The notes: a model not told the origin generated them from the letters alone. A stretch of 64,000 bases of DNA from an uncultured Anaeromusa sp. (GCF_963668665.1 NZ_OY764901.1:708501-772500); one strand, 5' to 3'. Counted from the first letter of the stretch, positions 17,860 through 27,888 are shown. Made by a program: numbers and translations.

Positions 17860-17908
17860 AAATAGCAAGCAGGTCTTTTCATAATAGAAAAGACCTGCTT
17901 GCTATTTT
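17860..17908. terminator. bidirectional terminator
   Basis: A stem of about 21 bp, AAATAGCAAGCAGGTC with TTTTC, mirrored after a six-base ATAATA loop, separates the convergent quinone oxidoreductase and GNAT genes. A T-run is present on both strands. Confidence 0.92.
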
Positions 17909-17934
17909 CGTATATTCTGCGCTTCTTCAACACT

Positions 17935-18996
17935 TCAAGCACGATATAAAGGAAAAAAAGCAGCGTTAGCATCAAAGTCCGCCTCACGTTTTTTGCGTAT
18001 TTCCACTAGCGCATTAAAGCATGCTGGCGAAAAAATTCGTCTTCCTACTGCAAATTCCAAATCTGCTTGACGATTAAATGCTTTTTTAAATTTGTACAAG
18101 TCATCTTTGCTACTTCCCAGGCCGCCTCCCAAATGAAAAATACGGCAACCATTTTCCACTCCCCAAAGAGCGATCTCATAAAGAAGAATATTCGTAGGAG
18201 CCGCAAAATTAAATGCAGGATTTGATGCCGACAGGTGATAATGCAGATGCTGGTTAGCAAAAAGAATTAAGGACATAGCTGCAATTTGACCTTGGCAAAG
18301 TGCATAGAAAACCAAAAAATGATATTTCAAGTCTTCCAGAATGCTCTTGTAAAACTCATCTTCAAAATAATAGTACGATGTCGCCTTATCTTTATCCATC
18401 GTATTATTGTACATATGCTGAAACTCCCACAGCAGACTCGCACTGCGCCCCCAGTAAACGGCCACATCGTTTTTTTGGGCTTTGCGAATTTTATTGCGAT
18501 TCGCACTGGAAAAATCAGTCCAGATTTGTTCGGGAGACTGTAAATTCATAGCCACTGTTGCGCCTAACGACTGAATTTGATAAAGGCCATCCAGGTCCCA
18601 GGCGTTTTTCAATAGCGGATGAAAGCGCACAAACTCACTGACAATGCCCTGACTAGCACAATAGGCTTCGTAGCTTTCTTTATATTTTTTTAAAGTGTCT
18701 CCATTTTTTTCTCCTTCAATAAGTCCGCCGCCATAGCCATACGGAGTTACTAGGTCATAATATGTCTTGACGGGAACTTCCCCCTGAAATCGCAAATCAT
18801 CTGCAATATCTCGCTTCATCACTACATTCAGCACCTGAACGGAAGGACTTTCATAAAAAAGAAGCGTAGGTTCGCCATCGCCGTGAATCTGAAAGGCTTT
18901 TACATATTCAGGCAAATAATATATATCCCATTTGGAAAAACGTCGCACCGTTCTTTTCCACTGCTCTTCCTGCTTGAGTGATATAGCTTGCAACAT
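17935..18996 (-). CDS. FemAB/GNAT-type acyl- or aminoacyltransferase
   Basis: A 353-residue protein resembling the FemAB-like GNAT group that modifies cell-wall or surface polymers. Characteristic parts are YYDLVTPYGYGG, FSSANRNKIRKAQK and the late FHLGGGLGSSKDDLYKFKKAFN, typical of the second GNAT-like domain. Members attach amino acids or acyl groups from tRNA or CoA donors. The start at 18996 follows AAGGGGG by six bases. It lies just beyond the exopolysaccharide cluster, so it may decorate the polymer or supply the N-acetyl group that is missing from the cluster; this is inference. Confidence 0.75.
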   Translation of the reverse strand: MLQAISLKQEEQWKRTVRRFSKWDIYYLPEYVKAFQIHGDGEPTLLFYESPSVQVLNVVMKRDIADDLRFQGEVPVKTYYDLVTPYGYGGGLIEGEKNGDTLKKYKESYEAYCASQGIVSEFVRFHPLLKNAWDLDGLYQIQSLGATVAMNLQSPEQIWTDFSSANRNKIRKAQKNDVAVYWGRSASLLWEFQHMYNNTMDKDKATSYYYFEDEFYKSILEDLKYHFLVFYALCQGQIAAMSLILFANQHLHYHLSASNPAFNFAAPTNILLYEIALWGVENGCRIFHLGGGLGSSKDDLYKFKKAFNRQADLEFAVGRRIFSPACFNALVEIRKKREADFDANAAFFPLYRA

Positions 18997-19135
18997 AGTC
19001 ATCCCCCTTTCTCTACTTGCTTTTTCTTTAAAAACAGGTTTTTCTTGTATACATCATACTTTGCGAAGGACTATTACTTTTTTCACCGAATAGCATGTAC
19101 GATACATTACAAACTTACATAGAGGAGCCCCCCAT

Positions 19136-20008
19136 ATGAACATTGCTTACTGCATTATCTGCCATCGCAATACACCTATCTTGCGAACGTCCATTCAGCT
19201 TCTTAGCCCCAAAAACACCGTTTATCTCCATGTCGATCTCAAGTCTAATTTAGAGGAATTCAAAGAATATCACGATAAAGTTATTTTTATTAAACAACGC
19301 ATCGACGTGCGTTGGGCACGTTTTTCTCAAATCGAGTGTACCCTTGCCTTACTAAACGAAATCGAAAATACATCTTACCACTACATGTGCTTATTATCCG
19401 GAGATGATCTGCCGCTCCAAAGCAATGCTGCCATTAAAGCTTTTTTTCACAAGCACAACGGCACCGAATTTTTAGGCATCCAACCAGATTTTGATTCAAA
19501 AGCATTAATTAGTCGAGTTCAATATCTTCATAGCGAATTCGATTCTAAACGAAATAAAACATTCTGGGAGCATTGCTTCTGGGGTTTCAAGAGGAATTTT
19601 TTAGGGCACAAAAAAAAACCCCTATTCTCCAAACTTCCCCCGCTCCACAAAGGGCCACAATGGTTTTGTCTCAGCCATGACGCCTGTACTTATATTTTAC
19701 GTTATTTGAAGGAAAACCCTTGGTATATGGAGGCTTTTCGCTTTTCTCATTGCAGTGATGAAGTTTTCTTTCATACATTGCTTATGAATTCCAGTTTCAA
19801 AGACCGCCTTTATAAACACAATGAGCTTAGCGATGATAACGCCAAAGCGCTTCGCTATATTGACTGGCGAAGCGGCCCCGACTATCCCAAGGTACTAACA
19901 GAAAATGACTTAACAACGATTCCTGATTCTAATTTTCTCTTCGCGCGAAAATTCAGCGAGCACACGAATTTGAAAGTATATTATGAATGGCTGAAAAGCA
20001 GAAGTTAA
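19136..20008 (+). CDS. GT14-like beta-1,6-N-acetylglucosaminyltransferase
   Basis: A 290-residue glycosyltransferase of the core-2/I-branching (Branch, GT14) family. It starts with IAYCIICHRNT, continues with VYLHVDLKSN, and has MCLLSGDDLPLQSN, the counterpart of the LSGxDyPL motif of that family, followed by the PQWFCLSHDACTYIL segment and CSDEVFFHTLL with a likely catalytic acid. Bacterial members add sugars or xylose to polysaccharides. GAGGAG precedes the ATG. It is the only plus-strand gene in this part of the cluster and has its own terminator. Confidence 0.8.
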   Translation: MNIAYCIICHRNTPILRTSIQLLSPKNTVYLHVDLKSNLEEFKEYHDKVIFIKQRIDVRWARFSQIECTLALLNEIENTSYHYMCLLSGDDLPLQSNAAIKAFFHKHNGTEFLGIQPDFDSKALISRVQYLHSEFDSKRNKTFWEHCFWGFKRNFLGHKKKPLFSKLPPLHKGPQWFCLSHDACTYILRYLKENPWYMEAFRFSHCSDEVFFHTLLMNSSFKDRLYKHNELSDDNAKALRYIDWRSGPDYPKVLTENDLTTIPDSNFLFARKFSEHTNLKVYYEWLKSRS

Positions 20009-20023
20009 TCACTTCTGCTTTTT
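19997..20023 (+). terminator. terminator of the GT14 gene
   Basis: AGCAGAAGT (19997-20005) and ACTTCTGCT (20011-20019) followed by TTTT. The stem overlaps the last codons of the GT14 gene and touches the stop of the convergent aminotransferase. Confidence 0.85.
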
Positions 20024-21179
20024 ATGCTTTATGCAAACACTCCCGTACTACCTCTATCGTTCGCAATTGCTCCGCAAGAGTCATATTTGAGCCTGAAGGC
20101 AAGCAAATTCCATCACGAAACAATACATCCGCCACACTGCTCCCATCATCCGCATTGGAAAAGTAATCATATGCTTCGAACAATGGCTGCAAGTGCATCG
20201 GTTTCCAAATACGGCGAGCTTCAATATTCTCCTCTTCCAGGGCTGCGATAATCTGGTCCGGCTTGATTCCTGTCAATTTTTCATCTACTGTCAACGCTGT
20301 AAGCCAGCGTGTGGAAACGCCCTCTGGAAGTTCAGGCATAAATTCAAGCCCAACTGTTTTAGAAAACGCTTCTGCATAGCGTTCATATACCGCACGACGC
20401 GCTGCCACACGTTTTGGCAATACTTTCAATTGACCTCGTCCAATCCCAGCTAGAATATTACTCATACGGTAATTGTAGCCTATTTCCTGATGATGATAGA
20501 AACCACGCGGCTCCCTCGCCTGAGTTGCATAAAAGCGAGCTTTCGTCAATGCTTCCAAGTCATCCGATATCAACATGCCACCGCCGGAAGTAGTAATAAT
20601 TTTATTTCCATTAAACGAAAAAATGCCAAACTTACCAAAGGTGCCACTAGGCTGACCTTGATATGTTGCGCCCATGGATTCAGCGGCGTCTTCTATTAAA
20701 AGTACGCCATACTCATCGCATAAATACTTAATTTCACTGTACTCGGCGCTTTGACCATACAAATTGACAACAACTGCTGCTTTAGGCAACTTCCCAGCCG
20801 CAGTACGCTTCTCCAAAGCAAGCTTTAAGGCCTCTGGAGACATATTCCATGAAGTTTGGTCTGAATCAACAAACACAGGAATCGCACCTTGATACAAAAT
20901 AGGATTAACACTGGCAATAAAAGTAAGCGTAGAACATAAAACCTCATCTCCCGGACCCACGCCTGCTAATTTTAACGCCAAATGAATAGCCGCTGTACCC
21001 GAAGATACCGCTACGGCGCCGGCGGAATGACAAAACGAGGCTACCTCTCGTTCAAACGCATCTACATGCGGTCCCAAGGGCGCAATCCAATTTGTAGCAA
21101 ATGCCTCTTCAATATACCGTTTTTCCCCACCGCTCATATGCGGCGAGGACAAGTATACTCTCTTGTTTTGCTTAACCAC
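20022..21179 (-). CDS. DegT/DnrJ/EryC1/StrS sugar aminotransferase
   Basis: A 385-residue PLP enzyme that transaminates a nucleotide keto-sugar. It shows SSGTAAIHLAL near the N terminus, LIEDAAESMGATY with the PLP-contacting aspartate, and FSFNGNKIITTSGGGM with the PLP lysine, as in PglE and LegC-like enzymes. With the PglF-type dehydratase (29263) it can make UDP-4-amino-4,6-dideoxy-GlcNAc. The GTG at 21179 is nine bases after GGAGG; the upstream ATG would place that site inside the gene. It is the last gene of the exopolysaccharide cluster. Confidence 0.92.
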   Translation of the reverse strand: MVKQNKRVYLSSPHMSGGEKRYIEEAFATNWIAPLGPHVDAFEREVASFCHSAGAVAVSSGTAAIHLALKLAGVGPGDEVLCSTLTFIASVNPILYQGAIPVFVDSDQTSWNMSPEALKLALEKRTAAGKLPKAAVVVNLYGQSAEYSEIKYLCDEYGVLLIEDAAESMGATYQGQPSGTFGKFGIFSFNGNKIITTSGGGMLISDDLEALTKARFYATQAREPRGFYHHQEIGYNYRMSNILAGIGRGQLKVLPKRVAARRAVYERYAEAFSKTVGLEFMPELPEGVSTRWLTALTVDEKLTGIKPDQIIAALEEENIEARRIWKPMHLQPLFEAYDYFSNADDGSSVADVLFRDGICLPSGSNMTLAEQLRTIEVVRECLHKA

Positions 21180-21278
21180 AGACCGTCTCCTCCTTTTCAT
21201 TGCAAAAAGACCAATTTTTTTATAATCGAGCTACAACAGCAGCAACAAAACCGCCAATCAATCGCTTGCCAAAGTTAT

Positions 21279-22388
21279 CTACAAAAATCGTTGATAAATC
21301 TTTTTCATTTTTTCCAGTACAGGTTCCAATGCATAAGGCTGAATCGCCGCCCTGCCTTCTTTCCCCATTTGACAGCGAAGCTCCGATTTTTCTGCCAACT
21401 TCTGCATGGCATCCGCCAAGGAAAGCGGATCATTCACTGAAACAAGCAAGCCCGTATGCTCATGCCGGACCAAATCATGATTTCCTCTAATATCAGAAGC
21501 AATAATCGGTTTACCAAGAGCCATAGCTTCCATAATCGCCCGCGGTAGACCTTCCTGCAGGGAAACCAGTATCAAAACATCACTAGATTCTACAAATTCA
21601 CGCACGTCTTGACGATAGCCCCAGAAATAAACATCGGACAAATTTCTTTCTTGCACATATTCCTGTAGGGCCACCTCCATTTCTCCATCCCCCAGCAGCC
21701 AAAGTTCTCCAGCCACGCCTCGCTTCTGTAGTTCTTCCCAAGCCGCAAGAAGTACGCCATGGTTTTTCCTGGGAATCATTTCCGCTACACAGCAAAAAAC
21801 ACACCCACGCACTTCTCGTTGCAGAAAGTTTGTCTTTGGGATTGCTGTGTCCTTCCATTCACGCAGGTCTACGCCTACTCCTTCTACTAAAAAAACATTC
21901 CGATACCAAAGCAACTCTATGGCGTTACGATAATCTTCACGATTGATGACGATGAGCGCACTAGTCCAAAATCGCGCAATAAATTCCGCCGGAAAATAAA
22001 TTAACCAGTTTAACCAAGGAGCGCCTTTGTAAAAATGAAAACCATGAGCCGTATATAGGATAGGCGCTCCAGAGGCAAAAACCGCCACCATTCTCGTTAA
22101 AAAAGATATGATCGGCGTATGCACATGAATCAATGCAAAGTTGTACTGTTGAAAAATTCTTTTTAGTAAATTTCCCGCCTGCCAAATATTCTTAAGGGCA
22201 AACGCGCTTCGCGTTAAAGGTATTTCATGCACCAAAATATCTTTCTCTTCAAAAAGTTCCTTACGACAGTTTAGTTGACAAGCAATATGAACAGTAAAGC
22301 CCTCTTTTTGAAAATAATCCAAGTACGGCATATGGAAATTCCAAATGTGCGTTGCAACCGACGCAACAAACAAAACATGGCGCTTCAT
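21279..22388 (-). CDS. GT4-family glycosyltransferase
   Basis: A 369-residue GT-B enzyme of glycosyltransferase family 4. The N-terminal half starts with HVLFVASVATHIWNFHMPYL and has the LIHVHTPIISFL and TAHGFHFYKG segments of the EpsD/CapM subgroup; the C-terminal half has VSLQEGLPRAIMEAMALGKPIIASDI, with the EGLPRAIMEA nucleotide-sugar motif. It adds a sugar, usually N-acetylated, to a lipid-linked intermediate at the inner face of the membrane. It stands about 100 bases from its neighbours on both sides within the cluster. Confidence 0.9.
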   Translation of the reverse strand: MKRHVLFVASVATHIWNFHMPYLDYFQKEGFTVHIACQLNCRKELFEEKDILVHEIPLTRSAFALKNIWQAGNLLKRIFQQYNFALIHVHTPIISFLTRMVAVFASGAPILYTAHGFHFYKGAPWLNWLIYFPAEFIARFWTSALIVINREDYRNAIELLWYRNVFLVEGVGVDLREWKDTAIPKTNFLQREVRGCVFCCVAEMIPRKNHGVLLAAWEELQKRGVAGELWLLGDGEMEVALQEYVQERNLSDVYFWGYRQDVREFVESSDVLILVSLQEGLPRAIMEAMALGKPIIASDIRGNHDLVRHEHTGLLVSVNDPLSLADAMQKLAEKSELRCQMGKEGRAAIQPYALEPVLEKMKKIYQRFL

Positions 22389-22491
22389 GTACGCGACTCC
22401 CTTCGCAAGACCGGAAATTTATTGTTTTCTTTCCATTCATAGAAAACCATTTTCACCAAACTCTGAATCGCATCTGTTGTGATAAATTCGC

Positions 22492-23907
22492 TTATTGAAT
22501 AACAGCTTTTGCTTCTTCCGAAAGAGGCAACAAACCTATGCTACCAAAATAAGCTGGCTCTACAACGGCTATTTCACGCAGCTTCTTACCAGGTATAGCC
22601 CAGAAATAAAATGCCGCCGCCGTTTTAGGCGCAATTCCTGTGTCCACCAATTGCGGTTGACGAATCCATACGTTGCCAACCGTACTCTGCCAACTATTTA
22701 AGTTGTTTTTAAAATCATATACCGCGATAGCTGCGCCAGTTGTAACATTTTTTTTACCTTCGCGGTTGGCATCGACGATCACGGGATCATTAAGATCAAT
22801 GCGAAAAGATCGATAATCATGCACAAGTACAGCGATACCATTTTTCTTCGCTCCATGCCAGCGAGGCCGTTCAAAGACCAATCTCCCCGGTACAATTTCC
22901 GCGCCGGAAATCATAGCTCCCCGCTCGCTCCCATTGTCTTGATGGGCGGTAATAATAATATCTACTGGTGTTTTCAAACCATCAAGACGCCACAAATTAA
23001 CACTGATACCGGAACCTTGGTTTTCTTCCGTATACGGCTCGATAATACGGATATTTTCAAGAATATCGCTGAGCCGGTTAGGTTCAATATCAATACCAGC
23101 TGCAGGAGGCGTTCCATTCGTATGACGCAACTGCGGTCTGATAATTTCAATATTGCGCCCGCAAATCAACGAAATCCCTTGCCGGCGATTATTGAACGCC
23201 TGTATATCTACCAACCGAATGTCTTCCGCCAGCTTGTTCACCAACTCGGAGCCAATGTAGAAACCATCTCCCCAGCAATCACTCGCCACCGTACCTTGCA
23301 CGTTCACTCGTTGAGCGCCGGTAATCATAACGCCCATTCCCCACTCGCCGCTTTTACCCAAATGACTCTGGCGATCACCACGGACTACCCCTCCGACAAC
23401 AGATACATCATGTACATCGGCGATCTTTAAAACCGCCGACCATTCCGCCGAATTCGGCAGCGCCTGTAAAATCGTCTGCGGTGTCATAAGCAAAGTAACA
23501 CCGCTATTTAAACAAATAGATCGCACAGCATCCACCATATAAGTTCCCGGTGGAATCCATACACGGCCTCCAGAAGCAGGCAAAGAGTCAATAGCCGCCT
23601 GAATGGAGATGGTGTCGTCCTCCCGACCATCACCTTTAGCGCCAAAGGTTCTTACATCAACGGCCCCCTGACTATTTATTGGACCATACTCTTGCACTTT
23701 AGGGACAACTATTTGCAACAAAGCAGGAGGCACCTCACTAGCGGCAGCCGTAGGCATTTGCGCAGTCACATCAAGCCCTGTGATTTTTCCCCAGGCTTTT
23801 TTCATTGTCTTATTCAGCGCTTCTTCAGTCGGTAAAAAACCAGCCTCATTGGCTACTAACAAAGCCACTAGAAGCATGATTACGAAGTGTTTTACATAGC
23901 GCACCAT
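22492..23907 (-). CDS. secreted right-handed beta-helix protein, pectate-lyase-3 type
   Basis: A 471-residue exported protein with an N-terminal hydrophobic signal or anchor. VDVRTFGAKGDGREDDTISIQAAIDSL is the start of the Pectate_lyase_3/GH28-like beta helix, and repeated short strands with glycine and asparagine turns follow (for example NVQGTVASDCWGDGFYIG and ISLICGRNIEII). Such proteins in polysaccharide clusters cut, epimerise or bind the polymer in the periplasm. Catalytic residues cannot be fixed from the sequence. It sits between a glycosyltransferase and the sugar transferase on the same strand. Confidence 0.8.
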   Translation of the reverse strand: MVRYVKHFVIMLLVALLVANEAGFLPTEEALNKTMKKAWGKITGLDVTAQMPTAAASEVPPALLQIVVPKVQEYGPINSQGAVDVRTFGAKGDGREDDTISIQAAIDSLPASGGRVWIPPGTYMVDAVRSICLNSGVTLLMTPQTILQALPNSAEWSAVLKIADVHDVSVVGGVVRGDRQSHLGKSGEWGMGVMITGAQRVNVQGTVASDCWGDGFYIGSELVNKLAEDIRLVDIQAFNNRRQGISLICGRNIEIIRPQLRHTNGTPPAAGIDIEPNRLSDILENIRIIEPYTEENQGSGISVNLWRLDGLKTPVDIIITAHQDNGSERGAMISGAEIVPGRLVFERPRWHGAKKNGIAVLVHDYRSFRIDLNDPVIVDANREGKKNVTTGAAIAVYDFKNNLNSWQSTVGNVWIRQPQLVDTGIAPKTAAAFYFWAIPGKKLREIAVVEPAYFGSIGLLPLSEEAKAVIQ

Positions 23908-23925
23908 AAGCTACCTCCCTTCGCC

Positions 23926-24561
23926 TCAAAGTTCATTTCTTTCCGTATCAGAATTAGATAGCTCCACTGCAGAGCCGCGAAATTTTTCCATGGAAAAAGA
24001 TGCATCATCTTTGTTCACACCTTTTCGTGAAAATACGCGCTGTACGGTTTTAAACAAAATCTTTATATCCAGCCAAAAAGACTGATGCTCCACATACCAA
24101 ACATCTAAAGAAAACTTTTCCTCCCAGGAAATAGCATTTCGACCGCATACTTGAGCCCAACCGGTAATCCCCGGCAATACATCATGACGTCTGGCCTGTT
24201 CAGAAGAATACAAAGGCAGATATTCCATCAGCAACGGCCGCGGCCCTACAAGGCTCATATCTCCCTTTATCACATTAAATAATTGCGGAATTTCATCTAA
24301 ACTTGATTTACGTAACCAATTTCCAAAATAAGTAAGCCTCTTCTCGTCTGGCAACAAGGCGCCCTGTTCATCAACAGCATTGGTCAGGCTACGAAATTTG
24401 TAGATAAAAAATGGCTTACCGTGCAACCCTGGCCGCATCTGCAAAAATAGAACCGGAGAACCTAAATTGACGCGCACAAGGATAGCGACAAGGATGAATA
24501 TCGGAAGAAAAACAAGCACCGCCCCTGAAGCTACAATTATATCCAAGCATCGCTTCGCCAT
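23926..24561 (-). CDS. PglC-like sugar-phosphate transferase
   Basis: A 211-residue bacterial sugar transferase of the small monotopic type. It has the N-terminal reentrant hydrophobic segment, then PFFIYKFRSL, RKSSLDEIPQLFNVIKGDMS with the catalytic aspartate-glutamate pair, LVGPRPLL and PGITGWAQVCGRN. It transfers a phospho-sugar from a UDP-sugar to undecaprenyl phosphate, the first membrane step. In context the likely donor is a UDP-4-amino or diacetamido sugar. It ends in an asparagine- and serine-rich tail of about 25 residues. Confidence 0.93.
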   Translation of the reverse strand: MAKRCLDIIVASGAVLVFLPIFILVAILVRVNLGSPVLFLQMRPGLHGKPFFIYKFRSLTNAVDEQGALLPDEKRLTYFGNWLRKSSLDEIPQLFNVIKGDMSLVGPRPLLMEYLPLYSSEQARRHDVLPGITGWAQVCGRNAISWEEKFSLDVWYVEHQSFWLDIKILFKTVQRVFSRKGVNKDDASFSMEKFRGSAVELSNSDTERNEL

Positions 24562-24567
24562 CTTTCT

Positions 24568-25746
24568 TTACCTCCGTTCCTCACAAGCTCTGCGAAACTC
24601 TTGCCAGAAAGCACCTCGTATAACTTCCACTTTCGCTTCCGCATGTTCAGCCGCTACTGCTAAATTACGCTGTCCTTGCACTTCTCGCCAAGCAGGTTCT
24701 AACAATGCCTGTTTCAACAATCGCGCCAACCCCTCAGCATCACCAGGACGATGCAAGCAAGACGCTTCCAGCAGTTCTGAAATACCGCCGACCTGGGACG
24801 CAATAGCCGGACAGCCGCGGCCCATAGCTTCCAGAAGAGCCCGAGGAAGCCCCTCTGTCAAACTAGGTTGAATATAGATATCCACTTGATCCAACCAGGC
24901 CCCAACTGCATTCTTCGGCAATATTCCATCAAAATAAGTTTCCTGATCAATGCCCTCTTTTACCGCCAACACTTTCCATGGCTTCAAGTCTCCGCCGCCT
25001 AAAATGTGAAATTCAAAATAAAAACCTTTCTCTTTCAATCGCCGCAACGCCGCAAAAGCGGTTTTCAGTCCTTTATAGGCTTGTGTAAGTGAGCCTATCA
25101 TCCCTATACGCAGCACTCTTTTCCCAAGCAATTCCCGTTGCTGTCGCGCCTGTTTATCTATCAAAGTAGAAAAGTCTAACTGCACATCCGAGCAAGCTGC
25201 AGTTTTACCGTTACAAGGATAGCGCTTCTGCAAAAATTGCTGTGTCACATATAGTGCAAAAGGCGCCTCCCGTACCATGCGGCGCATGGCAAACTCCGCC
25301 CATGGAGCATATAGTTTTCCTAATAAAGATCCATGATGCCAAAAGCCATCAAACGCGCTGGAAACCACTTCTACAGCCCATACTTTTTGCAAACGTTGAG
25401 CTACCCCTGCGGCTAAAATCGCCAACTCGCCGTTTCTGACAATCACGCCATCCGCATGCCGTATGATTTTCTCCATTCTCTTTTTCACTTTACGTGAACT
25501 AAACAGGCGTGCGCCAGGGTGCTGCGGCACTGGAATTTCAACAAATTCAACCTTCGGACCGCTAGAGCGATCCAATATTTCCCATGATTCTTCTTCTCGC
25601 AAAGAACGTACCCGGCCCATAACGACAATTTCATCAAAGTATTGTAAATACCGCAACCAGAGTTCATATGGAAATTGTCCATCCGAATAATATGTGCCGG
25701 CCTCGTCGCGACAAAATTTATGGTCGTGTACAAATACAATTTTCAT
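24568..25746 (-). CDS. GT4-family glycosyltransferase
   Basis: A 392-residue GT-B glycosyltransferase. The C-terminal donor domain has RIGMIGSLTQAYKGLKTA, FHILGGGDLKPW and QPSLTEGLPRALLEAMGRGCPAIASQVGG, the usual GT4 nucleotide-sugar signature with EGLPRALLEA. The N-terminal acceptor domain begins MKIVFVHDHKF. It ends six bases before the sugar transferase gene starts and its start overlaps the stop of the polymerase gene by four bases, so all are co-translated. The acceptor sugar is not known. Confidence 0.9.
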   Translation of the reverse strand: MKIVFVHDHKFCRDEAGTYYSDGQFPYELWLRYLQYFDEIVVMGRVRSLREEESWEILDRSSGPKVEFVEIPVPQHPGARLFSSRKVKKRMEKIIRHADGVIVRNGELAILAAGVAQRLQKVWAVEVVSSAFDGFWHHGSLLGKLYAPWAEFAMRRMVREAPFALYVTQQFLQKRYPCNGKTAACSDVQLDFSTLIDKQARQQRELLGKRVLRIGMIGSLTQAYKGLKTAFAALRRLKEKGFYFEFHILGGGDLKPWKVLAVKEGIDQETYFDGILPKNAVGAWLDQVDIYIQPSLTEGLPRALLEAMGRGCPAIASQVGGISELLEASCLHRPGDAEGLARLLKQALLEPAWREVQGQRNLAVAAEHAEAKVEVIRGAFWQEFRRACEERR

Positions 25747-26945
25747 GTCTGTTCATCCATAGCTACAGTGCCTGATTTTTTTTGATACAACAATGCCCCA
25801 ATCATCAGCATAAACGACATTTGGATCCCGTCCCCCAAGGTAGATACAATAGCTTCCGCCATGCCCATAACCATATAATTGAGCAAAATTAGAATCGGTC
25901 CTAAAGCATAGCCATCTGCTTTTATGTTACGCCAAGCATATTTAATGGCTGCTACCAACGCCGCCCATTGCGCAGCTGCAAAGAAAACCAAGGCAATAGG
26001 TCCTTTAGATCCTAGCATCCACATATATGTATTGTGAGGATTCACGCCAAATTCATCCATAGCGGTAGTACCTATACCAAAAACTTCAATATGCCGTAAA
26101 ATCATTTGCCAAACTTCATTTCGTCCGGATAACACATCATCGTCCGCTGCTTTATTGGCAAATTTACTCAAAAGACTCCCCAATAAACCTCCGTTTTGTG
26201 CGTCAACATACCCTACCGCCAGCGGCAATGACACAGCAACTCCTGCGACGAGAACGGCACTAAGGACAATCCATGTTCGGTACCGCTTCGCCTCAGCAAA
26301 CAGAGAGAGGAAGAAAACACCGTATAAAATCATACCTGTTAAAAAACTAGTCCGCGAGTTAGATGCCAAAATTAACCCGCCTAAAATCACCAATATACCG
26401 ATTAAAATCATCTTGTATAGTACACTCGACCATAACGCCCTCTGTTCCGCCATCACGCCGCGCAGCCACGCCAATACGGCTGCCGCCATCGTTACAGAAA
26501 TCATGCCCAAAGCATTGGGGTTATCCAAAACTCCCTTGTATGGATATAAAAGTGGATACTTAGAAACAGAAACGATCAAATAAGGCAAAAAACCTAAAAA
26601 AACGCCAAGCAATACTACTTTCACAGCTCGTTCTTTAGCTAGCTGCGGAAATGCGGTAAAAATAACCAAAGGGACCCCCAACAATTGCCAAACTTCCGGT
26701 ACAAGCTCATTGTCATTTAATACAGCTGAGGTTAGTGACATGGTCGAAAATCCGAACCATAAATACATAATTAACAGTCGCCTCCGCGGAAAATCACCCC
26801 ATTCGTATCGAGATAGCACAAGCAACAAACCAGCTAACGCCATCGCGACAATCGGACGGTAAGCAGGAGAATTGGCCGGATCCAACGCAAACAAGTGCAA
26901 TACGCCAATTAACGCAGAAACAATGAGCACCAACAAAGCCGCCAT
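25743..26945 (-). CDS. O-antigen polymerase/ligase-like membrane protein
   Basis: A 400-residue protein with about ten hydrophobic segments and a larger outer loop after residue 240. The segment ASNSRTSFLTGMI and the loop SGRNEVWQMILRHIEVFGIG with NPHNTYMWML are the common pattern of the Wzy_C/O-antigen ligase family. In a cluster that also has a flippase and a Wzz-like protein it is the probable Wzy polymerase. Overlaps and short gaps with its neighbours support one operon. Confidence 0.88.
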   Translation of the reverse strand: MAALLVLIVSALIGVLHLFALDPANSPAYRPIVAMALAGLLLVLSRYEWGDFPRRRLLIMYLWFGFSTMSLTSAVLNDNELVPEVWQLLGVPLVIFTAFPQLAKERAVKVVLLGVFLGFLPYLIVSVSKYPLLYPYKGVLDNPNALGMISVTMAAAVLAWLRGVMAEQRALWSSVLYKMILIGILVILGGLILASNSRTSFLTGMILYGVFFLSLFAEAKRYRTWIVLSAVLVAGVAVSLPLAVGYVDAQNGGLLGSLLSKFANKAADDDVLSGRNEVWQMILRHIEVFGIGTTAMDEFGVNPHNTYMWMLGSKGPIALVFFAAAQWAALVAAIKYAWRNIKADGYALGPILILLNYMVMGMAEAIVSTLGDGIQMSFMLMIGALLYQKKSGTVAMDEQT

Positions 26946-26949
26946 GGTC

Positions 26950-27888
26950 TCATACTCTCCTATTCTTCCAAATTTGAATACTGGCTAACAATCGCTTATC
27001 AAGCAATCCCGCCAACAATATCGCCCAGCCGGATACGCACCGTGGATAGTTCCATAAATAAGTCATTCCTTTTTTGAAGCCATTATACCTATCTCCTGAC
27101 AAAAAGAGAAAAAAAACTTCGGCTTTCCGGTACAAACGCCTTCGTTCCGGCGCACAACACTTCAAGGCATCGCCATGACGCTGCAGTAAATTCCCTGTAG
27201 CTGCAGCTTGATCCTTAGCATGGCGGAGTAATTTTTCAATACCGTCTACCATCGAAAGATTACTATCTCTATTGGCGCTATCCGTATGAATTTGCGCCAC
27301 AACATCCGGCACCATGCGCGTTTTGAACAGTTTGGCAAAATCTAGTAAGTAAGAGGCTTCAAACGCCAAACTATCAGGAAAGCGAATTTGCGCAAAAGCT
27401 TCTTTCCTCGTGCAATGGAAAAAATCACTAGGATTCCATACTGCACTCTTTTGCAAGTACGCCTCATATGACAAGATACATTCTTGCGGAGTCGGTTCCG
27501 GCGACAGCCCCCCGTCGTCGCGACAATACAAAAAACCAAGCCGTGCAATATCTTCTGCGCATTCTTGTGCATAGTCGCGAATACGCCCTAATGCATCTGG
27601 CAACAGTTCATCGTCACTATCCAGAAAAAGCACCCATTGACCTCGAACAGCTTCAATACCTGTATTGCGAGCCGGTCCCACACCGCGATTTTGCCTATGC
27701 CGCAACAGTACAATTCTTTCATCCTGTAATCCTTGTACTAGCGAACAGGTGTTATCGGTCGAGGCATCATCTACAACTATCGCTTCCCATGACGAAAACG
27801 ATTGCTTTTGACAACTCCTAAGAGCCCGCAATATTTCACCTTCCCTGTTCCAAACCGGAATAACGATACTAAAGTAAACTTCATTCAT
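26950..27888 (-). CDS. GT2-family glycosyltransferase
   Basis: A 312-residue inverting glycosyltransferase. FSIVIPVWNREGEILRAL opens the GT-A fold, AIVVDDASTDNT holds the nucleotide-binding aspartates, GPARNTGIEAVRGQWVLFLDSDDELL carries the DxD metal site. The start at 27888 is chosen from AGAGGC upstream and from the exact start of the GT2 fold; 63 further in-frame residues upstream overlap the flippase gene and have no homology. Start and the flippase stop overlap as ATGA, showing translational coupling. Confidence 0.92.
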   Translation of the reverse strand: MNEVYFSIVIPVWNREGEILRALRSCQKQSFSSWEAIVVDDASTDNTCSLVQGLQDERIVLLRHRQNRGVGPARNTGIEAVRGQWVLFLDSDDELLPDALGRIRDYAQECAEDIARLGFLYCRDDGGLSPEPTPQECILSYEAYLQKSAVWNPSDFFHCTRKEAFAQIRFPDSLAFEASYLLDFAKLFKTRMVPDVVAQIHTDSANRDSNLSMVDGIEKLLRHAKDQAAATGNLLQRHGDALKCCAPERRRLYRKAEVFFLFLSGDRYNGFKKGMTYLWNYPRCVSGWAILLAGLLDKRLLASIQIWKNRRV